Assembly: GCA_022842745.1 (NCBI GenBank)
Contig: JALHPA010000224.1
Location: forward strand, 1 to 5,825
From: Pirellulales bacterium
GTDB taxonomy: Bacteria > Planctomycetota > Planctomycetia > Pirellulales > JALHPA01
Direction of reading: 5' to 3'
Length of the DNA: 5,825 nt
The position numbers and the translations under genes were made by a program. Numbering within the stretch: position 1 is the first letter of the stretch; each line of letters starts with the position of its first letter. Below the pieces are notes generated by a model that ran no database searches, had not been told where the DNA came from, and saw only the letters and a program-made list of their open reading frames with translations. Positions 1-5,768 of the stretch are shown here, one piece after another.

Positions 1-2429
1 TAGCGAATGGAGAAAACGGCGGACGGCCCCGGTCGGTGAAAACGGGGGTGCAGGTGGACATGAGCGGGAGGGACCTGCGGGTGCGGCCGCAGACGGGAGA
101 GATCGAAGCGGCGGCTGGGGAGTCGCAGTGGGGACGGGAGCAGGACGACTGGGGGAACTGGTATGGCTCGAACAACGCCGAGCCGATGTACCAGTTTGTG
201 TTGGAGGAGCAATTCCTGCGGAGGAATACCGTCTTGCCAGCCCCGGACGGACGGCGGCAGGTGTCGGAGCAGCCGGGGCAGATTCCGATTTTTGCGCGGA
301 GCCGGACCCTTGCGCGTCCGAACGACGTGCATACGGCAAACCGGATTACGTCGGCCTCAAGCGTGATCGTCTATCGGGATGATTTCTTGGGGCCGCAGTA
401 TGCAGGGAATGCGTTTATTTGCGAGCCGGTACACAACTTGATCCACCGGGAGCGGATGTCGACCGAGGACGGGATTGTGATGTCGAGCCGGCGGGCCGAG
501 GAGGAAGCGCGGAGCGAGTTTTTGGCGAGCGAGGACAACTGGTTTCGCCCGGTAATGGTAAGAACGGGACCGGATGGGGCGCTGTATATCGCGGACATGT
601 ACCGGCAGTCGATCGAGCACCCGGAGTGGATTCCGCCGGAATGGCAGAAGCGGCTCGACTTGCGGGCGGGGCACGATCGGGGGCGGCTGTATCGAGTTGT
701 GCCGGCGGATCGGCCGCCGCGGCCGATTCCGCGATTGGATCGGCTGGACACGGCGGGATTGGCAGCGCTGTTGGAGTCACCGAACGGCCCATTGCGCGAC
801 TTGGCGCAGCAGCGGCTGATCGAGCGCGGCGATCCCGCGAGCGTGCCTTTGCTTGCGCGGATAGTACGGGAGGGGAAGCGGGCGACGGCGCGGCTGCAAG
901 CTCTGGCAACTTTGGAAGGACTGGGGGCGATCGTGCCCGCGCAGCACGAGGCGCTGTTGGCGGCGCTTAGGGACCCCGAGCCGCAAGTGCGGCGGTGGGG
1001 GGTACGGGTGGCGGGGGCATGGGCCGCGCGGTCGGACGCGGTGGTGCAGGCGGTCATCCGGCTCGCCGAGGATCCGGCGGCGTCGGTACGAATGCAGACC
1101 GCGTATTTTTTGGGTGCATTGGATGGGGATCGGGGAGCGGCGGCGCTGGCCACGTTATTGGCCAAAGACGGAAGGAATCCGTGGATTCGGGCCGCCGCGG
1201 CGAGCTCGCTCACAGCGGGGAATTTGCGAACCACGCTGCGCGAGGTGCAGCGGCAGGCGGAGGCGGGGCGCACGATCGAGCCTTTGGCGATCGAGCCGTT
1301 GCTGGCGATGTCGACCGCGGTGGACCCCCAGCAAGGTTGGCGGGCAACGGTGGATTGGGTTGCGTCAACGGCGGGAAGTGCCGAGGAGGGGGGCGAGGTA
1401 GCGAGGTTTGCGGCGGTGGCAGGAATGCTGGACGGGTTGGGACGGCAAGGGCGATCCCTGGCGCAGATCGTACAGCAGGGGACCGAAGAAGATCGGCAAG
1501 CGGTGGGCCACCTGGCGGAGACATTTCAACGGGCGCGATTGCTCGCGGCGAATGCGCAAGCGGAGGAGGGGCAACGTCGAGCGGCGATCCGGCTATTAGG
1601 GCGCGGTCCGGATCAGGGGGAGGAGGATCAGGAGCGATTGCTTGCGGTGTTGGCGCCGCAGGAGTCGGAGGGGATTCAGACGGCGGCGGTCGCGGCATTA
1701 TGCGGGTTGAACGACGATCGCGTGCCCAAACGATTGATAGCCGGATGGCCGAAATACGCCCCTGGATTGCGACAACAGATTCTCAACGGGTTGATCGCGC
1801 GGCGGCGGTGGCAACCGATCTTGTTTGACAGCATCGAGGCCGGGGAGATTTCCGCGGGAGAGGTGAGCGCGAATTTCCGGCGGCATTTGAACGACTGGGG
1901 GAACGACGCGATCCGCGAGCGGGCGGCGGCATTGTTGGCGGACACGATCGACGCCAACCGGCAGAAGATCGTGGAGGAGTACTCGAAGGCTCGAGAACTG
2001 CCGGGAGATGAGACGCGGGGGCTGGCGGTGTTTGGCAAGCGGTGCGCGATTTGCCACCGGTGGGGAGACGAGGGGCACGAGGTGGGGCCGGATCTGGCGG
2101 GGCTGGCCGATCGGACGCCGGAAGCGCTGTTGATCGCGATCTTTGACCCCAATCGGGCGATCGAATCGAAGTACACCAGCTACACGGCCGAGACGCAGGA
2201 TGGCCTGACCGCGACGGGGTTGTTGGTGCAGGAGTCGGCGGCCAGCGTGACGTTGCTGGGGCAAGAGGGAAAGCGGCAAGTGGTGCTGCGGAGGGACATC
2301 GAGCGGCTGCAGAGCGGCGGCAAGTCGTTGATGCCGGAGGGGCTGGAAAAAGAGATTTCGCTGAGCGAAGCGGCGGACTTGCTGAGGCTATTGACGACGG
2401 ATAACCCGCCGCTGCCGAGCAAGCCGTGA
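1..2429 (+). CDS. Putative membrane-bound dehydrogenase with HEAT-like repeats and C-terminal cytochrome c domain (5' partial)
   Basis: The reading frame is open from the left edge (first full codon at 3) to a TGA at 2427-2429. A GTG at 36 is possible but is not the true start: the sequence there is already inside a conserved domain, so the N-terminus, any signal peptide and most of the beta-propeller lie outside. Numbering from that GTG, residues 1-222 are the end of a TIGR02604-type dehydrogenase domain, with DDWGNWYGSNN (37-47), EPVHNLIHR (130-138), DNWFRPVMVRTGPDGALYIADMYR (167-190) and DLRAGHDRGRLYRV (208-221). Residues about 235-400 form at least four helical HEAT-like units. Residues about 655-797 are a TIGR02603-type heme domain with CAICH at 670-674 and an MPEGLE motif whose Met766 may be the distal ligand. 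Known of the family: exported, substrate uncertain, oxidation coupled to the built-in heme inferred. No frameshift is seen. Confidence is high for family, low for substrate. Confidence 0.93.
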   Translation, partial: ANGENGGRPRSVKTGVQVDMSGRDLRVRPQTGEIEAAAGESQWGREQDDWGNWYGSNNAEPMYQFVLEEQFLRRNTVLPAPDGRRQVSEQPGQIPIFARSRTLARPNDVHTANRITSASSVIVYRDDFLGPQYAGNAFICEPVHNLIHRERMSTEDGIVMSSRRAEEEARSEFLASEDNWFRPVMVRTGPDGALYIADMYRQSIEHPEWIPPEWQKRLDLRAGHDRGRLYRVVPADRPPRPIPRLDRLDTAGLAALLESPNGPLRDLAQQRLIERGDPASVPLLARIVREGKRATARLQALATLEGLGAIVPAQHEALLAALRDPEPQVRRWGVRVAGAWAARSDAVVQAVIRLAEDPAASVRMQTAYFLGALDGDRGAAALATLLAKDGRNPWIRAAAASSLTAGNLRTTLREVQRQAEAGRTIEPLAIEPLLAMSTAVDPQQGWRATVDWVASTAGSAEEGGEVARFAAVAGMLDGLGRQGRSLAQIVQQGTEEDRQAVGHLAETFQRARLLAANAQAEEGQRRAAIRLLGRGPDQGEEDQERLLAVLAPQESEGIQTAAVAALCGLNDDRVPKRLIAGWPKYAPGLRQQILNGLIARRRWQPILFDSIEAGEISAGEVSANFRRHLNDWGNDAIRERAAALLADTIDANRQKIVEEYSKARELPGDETRGLAVFGKRCAICHRWGDEGHEVGPDLAGLADRTPEALLIAIFDPNRAIESKYTSYTAETQDGLTATGLLVQESAASVTLLGQEGKRQVVLRRDIERLQSGGKSLMPEGLEKEISLSEAADLLRLLTTDNPPLPSKP
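2043..2057 (+). other. Heme c attachment motif CxxCH (CAICH)
   Basis: These five codons encode Cys-Ala-Ile-Cys-His, the covalent heme c attachment site of the C-terminal domain. It is the only CxxCH in the visible part of the protein, so the domain should carry one heme. The motif is followed by EVGPDLAGL, the usual cytochrome c continuation, and by a beta-rich stretch before the closing helix. Covalent heme attachment requires export, so the whole protein should act outside the cytoplasmic membrane. Confidence 0.9.
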
Positions 2430-2497
2430 GGCAGGTTCGCACGTAAAAGCGGTGGGATAGAAGACGCGAGGGCTGGCAAGGAGTGAGGACGCCGCGT
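2430..2497. other. Convergent intergenic gap, no clear terminator
   Basis: This 68-bp stretch separates the 3' end of the dehydrogenase gene (plus strand) from the 3' end of the isomerase-like gene (minus strand). I looked for a stem followed by a T run on either strand and found none. Transcription must end by another route (Rho-type or overlapping convergent transcripts), or the terminators lie inside the coding ends. No small gene is supported here. Confidence 0.6.
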
Positions 2498-3535
2498 TCA
2501 GCCGATCAGTTCGCGCATCGTCTTCAGGTAGCGCCGGCAAGTGGCCAACATGTCGCCGGGATGTTTGTCTTGCTCGATGGAAACGTAGCCCTGGTAGTCG
2601 ATTTTGCGCAGGGCCTCGACGACGGCGGCGAAATCCATCACCCCTTCGCCGAAGTGGACGAACTGGCGCATGCGGCCGTCGATATCGCGGACGTGGACGT
2701 TGGCGAGTTGGCGGGCGACCTTATGGATGGCGACGGGGGGATACTCGCGCTGCAGGAGGGTCCAACCGGTGTCCAGGTTGTATCCGAGGGCGGGATCGTT
2801 GACCCGTTCGTAGAGTCGCAGGAAGGAGACCGCATCGGGCACCAGGCAATGGGTATGGTGCTCGATCGTTAAGCGCAAGCCGTGGGTTTTTGCCCGCGCA
2901 AGGCATTGCTTGGTGGTCTCGACGTAGGCGTTCCAGACGGCGTCCCAGTCGAAATCCGGGGCGACGTCGATGTGGAATTTTTGGCCGGGCTGGGGCTGGT
3001 CCAGTTCGTAGTAGCGGGGGAGATAGCCGTGGCCGCCGAGTTCGCGGGCCCAGGGGGCGACGATGTTGAGCATCGGGGCGTCGAACTTTTTGCCGATTTT
3101 GCAGCCGGCCTCGAAATAATCGAGGTTTTGTTCGCGTTCATCACGGCGGAGGCTGGTAAGCCCTTCGACGACGGGCTGGAAGATGACGAACTGGGAGACG
3201 GCCAGCTTGTGCTTGTCGAGACGTTTGCGGAGATCGGCGATTTTGGCGTCGGTCCAGAAGTTGGCGATATCGTCGCGGGCCAAGAGGATCAACTCGATGC
3301 CGTCGAAGCCAAGCTGGCCAATGGTTTCGATGGCGTCGGTCGGATCGGCGCCGGGGCTAAAGGAATGGAAGCACCAACTCAGGCAGCCGACGCGGATTTT
3401 CGCGGGGCGCTTGGGGTCGGGGGGGGGCGAACTGCGCTGGGCGGGCGCGTCGGCCGCGGAAACCGCAGGAGCATGCGCGAGCGCCGCCGCGGCGAGCGCC
3501 GCGGCGGCAAGGAAATCACGGCGATCGAGCGACAT
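2498..3535 (-). CDS. Tat-exported sugar phosphate isomerase/epimerase-like TIM-barrel protein
   Basis: A 345-residue protein starting with ATG at 3533-3535 behind a GGGAG Shine-Dalgarno seven bases upstream. The N-terminus MSLDRRDFLAAAALAAAALA has a twin-arginine motif (DRRDFLA) and an alanine-rich hydrophobic core, with likely cleavage near AVSAADA (residue 24-30). After a proline-rich linker (about 31-45) comes a xylose-isomerase-like TIM barrel (AP endonuclease 2 type) with strands such as RVGCLSW (48-54) and GFDGIELI (76-83). The expected metal ligands are all visible: Glu225 (LTIEHH), Asp255 (NLDTGW), His281 (NVHVRD) and Glu321 (SIEQD). The site looks intact, so an active divalent-metal isomerase or epimerase is likely, and Tat use fits export of a folded metalloprotein. 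The substrate cannot be read from sequence. It probably shares a transcript with the NIPSNAP gene 76 nt upstream. The linker contains a C9 tract. Confidence 0.93.
   Translation of the reverse strand: MSLDRRDFLAAAALAAAALAHAPAVSAADAPAQRSSPPPDPKRPAKIRVGCLSWCFHSFSPGADPTDAIETIGQLGFDGIELILLARDDIANFWTDAKIADLRKRLDKHKLAVSQFVIFQPVVEGLTSLRRDEREQNLDYFEAGCKIGKKFDAPMLNIVAPWARELGGHGYLPRYYELDQPQPGQKFHIDVAPDFDWDAVWNAYVETTKQCLARAKTHGLRLTIEHHTHCLVPDAVSFLRLYERVNDPALGYNLDTGWTLLQREYPPVAIHKVARQLANVHVRDIDGRMRQFVHFGEGVMDFAAVVEALRKIDYQGYVSIEQDKHPGDMLATCRRYLKTMRELIG
3419..3427 (-). repeat. Nine-base homopolymer (G9 on plus, C9 in the coding strand)
   Basis: Nine consecutive G on the plus strand read as three CCC codons on the minus strand, giving Pro37-Pro38-Pro39 of the isomerase-like protein. 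It lies between the Tat signal and the catalytic barrel, so a one-base slip would remove the whole enzyme. Other G runs in the window are shorter: seven at 3601-3607 and 4763-4769, eight at 5750-5757. Confidence 0.9.
3483..3508. repeat. Perfect 11-bp inverted repeat in the Tat signal coding region
   Basis: The arms 3483-3493 and 3498-3508 are exact reverse complements made only of G and C, with a four-base loop (3494-3497). In the isomerase mRNA the hairpin would begin 27 nt after the first base of the start codon and cover about codons 10-18, the alanine-rich core of the signal peptide. The same bases form two near-identical 15-bp units encoding AAAAL twice. It may simply follow from alternating GCC and GCG alanine codons. 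Confidence 0.8.
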
Positions 3536-3542
3536 GGAGGGA

Positions 3543-3547
3543 CTCCC
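3543..3547 (-). promoter_or_regulatory. Ribosome binding site of the isomerase-like gene
   Basis: On the minus strand GGGAG stands seven bases before the ATG at 3535. This fixes the start that includes the complete twin-arginine signal peptide. Confidence 0.55.
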
Positions 3548-3573
3548 GACAGGGTTTTGACGGAATCGGATGG

Positions 3574-3601
3574 CTTGCGCGGGGCGCGGCCGTGACGCAA
3601 G
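3574..3601. other. Weak stem-loop in the spacer between the NIPSNAP and isomerase-like genes
   Basis: CTTGCG at 3574-3579 pairs perfectly with CGCAAG at 3596-3601, leaving a 16-base GC-rich loop. It sits in the 76-nt spacer between the two minus-strand genes. There is no T run after it in either direction, so it is not a convincing intrinsic terminator; it could be an mRNA processing or stability element, or chance. Confidence 0.25.
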
Positions 3602-3611
3602 GGGGGGCGGG

Positions 3612-4088
3612 CTACTTGCCGCGGGGGGAGAATTCAGTCTCCGTCATGTAGACCGACTCGACCCGTTCGACGATTTTGCCGTCCTGTTCCGACTCGTCGC
3701 GGACTTTTTTCCAGTCTGGATCGGCGCCGAAAGCTTGCCAGGAGCGTTTGGCGGCTTCGGCGTTGTCGTGGGCGACTACGTAGATCAGGGTGTTTTCCTT
3801 GAGCTTGGGATCGGTGGGGGTCCAGTACATGACGTTGACGATGCCGTGCTTCTCGAAGAGCTTGAGCGTGTGGTTCTTGAAGCGGGCGTGGAGCGCCGGA
3901 AGGCGGCCGGGGAGAGTGGTGTAGGTGCGCAGCTCGTAGAGCTTGCCGGAGGATGGTTTGGGGGCGTCGTCGGCAGCGAGCGCCGTGGAGGCCACGGCGA
4001 GGCAAATAGCCGCCGCAACGCAGGCGGCCGGCCATCCGCCGGAACGGGACTGGGAGAGGATCGAGCGATGAATGGGGTGGGCCATCAT
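3612..4088 (-). CDS. Exported NIPSNAP family protein
   Basis: A 158-residue protein ending in TAG at 3612-3614. The frame is open to an ATG at 4160, but I prefer the ATG at 4086-4088 (or the adjacent one at 4083-4085). GAGGAA lies five or eight bases upstream of these, whereas the 4160 ATG has only a pyrimidine-rich stretch before it. From 4088 the N-terminus is a normal Sec-type signal: charged residues, a hydrophobic core AACVAAAICLAVASTA (about 21-36), and an ALA cleavage site near residue 38. The mature part is one NIPSNAP domain (about 49-155), with KLYELRTYT (49-57), GIVNVMYWTP (82-91), TLIYVVAH (100-107) and the hallmark AFGADPDWKKV (119-129). NIPSNAP domains adopt a dimeric ferredoxin-like fold; most bacterial members have no proven function. 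It is probably the first gene of a two-gene operon with the isomerase-like gene. Confidence 0.88.
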   Translation of the reverse strand: MMAHPIHRSILSQSRSGGWPAACVAAAICLAVASTALAADDAPKPSSGKLYELRTYTTLPGRLPALHARFKNHTLKLFEKHGIVNVMYWTPTDPKLKENTLIYVVAHDNAEAAKRSWQAFGADPDWKKVRDESEQDGKIVERVESVYMTETEFSPRGK

Positions 4089-4093
4089 AGAAA

Positions 4094-4099
4094 TTCCTC
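4094..4099 (-). promoter_or_regulatory. Ribosome binding site deciding the NIPSNAP start
   Basis: On the minus strand GAGGAA is five bases before the ATG at 4088 and eight before the ATG at 4085. It favours these starts over the in-frame ATG at 4160. Confidence 0.6.
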
Positions 4100-4148
4100 G
4101 CGGGTGGGGATGTACGGCTGGTGGGTAACCGCCGGAAAGGCAGCATGA

Positions 4149-4177
4149 GAGATAAACCATCGCGGAGAGGATTGCAA
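4149..4177 (-). promoter_or_regulatory. Candidate sigma-70-like promoter for the NIPSNAP/isomerase operon
   Basis: Minus strand: TTGCAA (4172-4177) as -35, a 17-base spacer, then TATCTC (4149-4154) as -10. The matches to consensus are only four of six and three of six, so this is weak. A transcript from here would have a leader of about 55 nt before the ATG at 4088, and the upstream ATG at 4160 would be untranscribed. Confidence 0.25.
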
Positions 4178-4238
4178 GTTGGCGGATTGGGAAGAGTTTG
4201 GCGATTCATCGGAGGGGGAGGGAGCGGACGGTCGGAAA

Positions 4239-4254
4239 TTGACGATATTGACGA
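4239..4254 (+). repeat. Direct repeat TTGACGA x2 in the divergent region
   Basis: TTGACGA occurs at 4239-4245 and again at 4248-4254, a nine-base period. Each copy resembles a sigma-70 -35 box (TTGACA), and AT-rich sequence follows at 4265-4278, but no good -10 box sits at the right distance. It is either part of the efflux-gene promoter, a regulator half-site pair, or chance. Confidence 0.3.
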
Positions 4255-4277
4255 GGGAGTTGCGATACGCGATTTTT

Positions 4278-4290
4278 TCGGCCCGGCCGA
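4278..4290. repeat. Short palindrome in the leader of the efflux gene
   Basis: TCGGCC and GGCCGA flank a single central base, 36 bp before the chosen GTG start. A run of six T precedes it on the plus strand, so it is not a terminator for plus-strand transcription. An operator is possible, but GC-rich palindromes of this size occur often by chance in such DNA. Confidence 0.3.
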
Positions 4291-4313
4291 CGCGGGAGCG
4301 CGAATTACTTTCC

Positions 4314-4318
4314 AGGAA
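4314..4318 (+). promoter_or_regulatory. Ribosome binding site deciding the efflux-gene start
   Basis: AGGAA ends seven bases before the GTG at 4326, ideal spacing. The signal peptide begins directly at that GTG, so this site supports it over the upstream TTG codons. Confidence 0.55.
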
Positions 4319-4325
4319 ACCCAAC

Positions 4326-5768
4326 GTGGGTCGCTATCTGGCAACAGGATGGATAGGACTGCTCGTGGTTGCCGCGCTCGTCCCAGCGGAGGGAGTGGGG
4401 CAAGCGGGTGAACGCGCCGGCAGTTTACATGGTCCGACTCAGAACGAGCTGCGGATCGCTCGGTTTCAAAAGGGGGTCGTCGAACGTCCCCCATTACAAG
4501 GAGCGAGCGGCGGGGCGGTGAGCGGCGGGGCGACCCCGGAGGCAGTACCCTTGGGCCGCGAGGCAGCCGTGCCGTTGGGCCGCGAGGCGAAAGGGGAAAG
4601 CTGGACGCTATCGGATCTGCAGTCGATTGCGCTGGCCAACCATCCTGGGCTTGCGCGGGAGGCGGCGCGAGTGGACGCGGCGAGAGGAGCATGGGTGCAG
4701 CAAGGGCTGTATCCGAATCCGACGTTCGGTTACGCGGCGTCGGAGGTGGGGAACGATGGCAAGGGGGGGCAGCAAGGGATGTACTTTGGCCAGGAGATCG
4801 TGCGGGGAGGCAAGCTGTCGCTCGACCGGGCGGTGGCGGCGCAGCGGGTGCGCGAGGCGCAGCAGCACTATTGGGCGGAACGGCGGCGGGTGGAGAACGA
4901 CGTGCGGATCGGCTTTTTCGACGCGCTGGTCGCGCAGCGGGCAGTGGAATTGACGGCGGAGCTGGTCGGCATCGGCGAGCGAGGGTTGCAAGCCGCCGAC
5001 GCGCTGCTCAAAGCGCAGGAAGTCAGCCGGGTGGACCTGTTGCAGGCCCGTGTGGAGCTGAACAACGCACGGATCGCGGCCGCCAATGCGCAGAATCGCC
5101 TGGCGGCGGCCTGGCGACGACTGACGGCCGTGGCGGGGGCGCCAGAATTGGCGCCGGCGCCGTTGGTGGGGAATCTGATGGTGGATCAGGAGCGGCTGGA
5201 ATGGGAGACAAGCTTGGCGCGGGTGCTGGGCCAAAGTCCCGAGCTGGGGGCGGCGCGAGCGGCGTTGGATCGGGCGGGCTGGTCGGTGCGGAGAGCGCAG
5301 GCCGAGCCGATTCCGAACGTCGATTTCCAGTCGATGTTTCAGCACGACAATGCGACGACGAGCGACATCGTGGGGGTACAAATCACCGTGCCGGTTCCGG
5401 TAGTGAACAAGAACCAGGGGGGAATTCGGCAGGCCCAGGCGGATCTGCGGGCCGCGCGGGCGGACGTGGCCCGGCTGCAACTCGACTTGCAGCAGCGGTT
5501 GGCGTCGGCATTTGAGCGGTACGCGAATGCGCGACAGCAAGCCGAGCGGTACGAACGGGAGATTTTGCCCGACGCGCGGGCGTCGCTGGATCTGGTGACG
5601 TCGGGCTACCGGCAGGGGGAGTTCAATTACGTGACGCTGTTGACCGCCCAGAGGACTTTTTCGCAGACGAATCTGGCTTATCTGTCGTCGCTGGACGAGC
5701 TGTGGCAAAGCTCGATATTGATCGATGGATTGCTGTTGTCGGGGAGTTTGGGGGGGGCGGAGCGGTAA
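4326..5768 (+). CDS. TolC family outer-membrane efflux protein (CzcC/CusC-like)
   Basis: The frame is open from a TTG at 4179, but the GTG at 4326 is preferred: AGGAA precedes it and a signal peptide follows at once (GRYLATGWIGLLVVAALVP, then cleavage near GVGQA, about residue 27). The upstream 49 codons encode hydrophilic, charged residues. From 4326 the protein has 480 residues, a usual length for the family. Two outer-membrane efflux protein repeats are visible: about 96-282, starting WTLSDLQSIALANHPGL and including QEIVRGGKLSLDR (156-168), and about 300-470, with VQITVPVPVVNKNQGGIRQAQADLRAAR (351-378). Long heptad-like helices between the strands match the TolC periplasmic barrel. The trimer would form the outer-membrane exit duct of a tripartite pump. 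There is no lipobox Cys, indeed no Cys at all, so unlike CusC or OprM it is not lipid-anchored. The metal-efflux link is inferred from CzcC-like wording only. Its partner pump genes are not visible. Confidence 0.92.
   Translation: MGRYLATGWIGLLVVAALVPAEGVGQAGERAGSLHGPTQNELRIARFQKGVVERPPLQGASGGAVSGGATPEAVPLGREAAVPLGREAKGESWTLSDLQSIALANHPGLAREAARVDAARGAWVQQGLYPNPTFGYAASEVGNDGKGGQQGMYFGQEIVRGGKLSLDRAVAAQRVREAQQHYWAERRRVENDVRIGFFDALVAQRAVELTAELVGIGERGLQAADALLKAQEVSRVDLLQARVELNNARIAAANAQNRLAAAWRRLTAVAGAPELAPAPLVGNLMVDQERLEWETSLARVLGQSPELGAARAALDRAGWSVRRAQAEPIPNVDFQSMFQHDNATTSDIVGVQITVPVPVVNKNQGGIRQAQADLRAARADVARLQLDLQQRLASAFERYANARQQAERYEREILPDARASLDLVTSGYRQGEFNYVTLLTAQRTFSQTNLAYLSSLDELWQSSILIDGLLLSGSLGGAER
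4506..4532 (+). repeat. Tandem 12-bp micro-repeat in the efflux-protein linker
   Basis: AGCGGCGGGGCG occurs at 4506-4517 and 4521-4532, a 15-base period, encoding SGGA-V-SGGA. It lies in the low-complexity linker between the signal peptide and the first efflux repeat. The period is a multiple of three, so the frame is kept. Confidence 0.7.
4548..4586 (+). repeat. 24-bp-period duplication encoding PLGRE twice
   Basis: CC[C/G]TTGGGCCGCGAG occurs at 4548-4562 and 4572-4586, 24 bases apart, giving PLGREAAVPLGREA. The copies differ at one third-codon base, consistent with a recent in-frame duplication. It directly follows the SGGA micro-repeat in the same linker. Confidence 0.75.

Noticed and set aside
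371..1273. 300-codon antisense frame within the dehydrogenase gene
   Set aside because: The plus-strand frame here has clear family motifs. The antisense product is a Ser/Ala/Arg-rich string with no motif.
995..1828. 277-codon plus-strand frame inside the HEAT-repeat region
   Set aside because: It is glycine-rich low complexity in the wrong frame, a by-product of GGN-rich DNA. The main frame continues uninterrupted through it.
3483..3508. GCCGCCGCGG-type repeats considered as a CRISPR or mobile-element end
   Set aside because: There are only two units, no spacers and no transposase nearby, and the repeat lies inside a signal-peptide coding region that explains it.
2882..3595. 237-codon plus-strand frame opposite the isomerase-like gene
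   Set aside because: The minus strand encodes an intact enzyme with all metal ligands and a Tat signal; the opposite frame shows only Val/Gly/Asp-rich shadow sequence.
4271..4290. T run next to a GC palindrome, considered as an intrinsic terminator
   Set aside because: On the plus strand the T run comes before the palindrome, and on the minus strand A bases follow it. The palindrome also has only a one-base centre, so it is not terminator-shaped.
3634..4692. 352-codon open frame on the minus strand over the NIPSNAP gene and the divergent region
   Set aside because: It overlaps the NIPSNAP gene in another frame and the 5' part of the efflux gene in antisense. It is low complexity (Arg/Pro/Ser) and has no domain signature.
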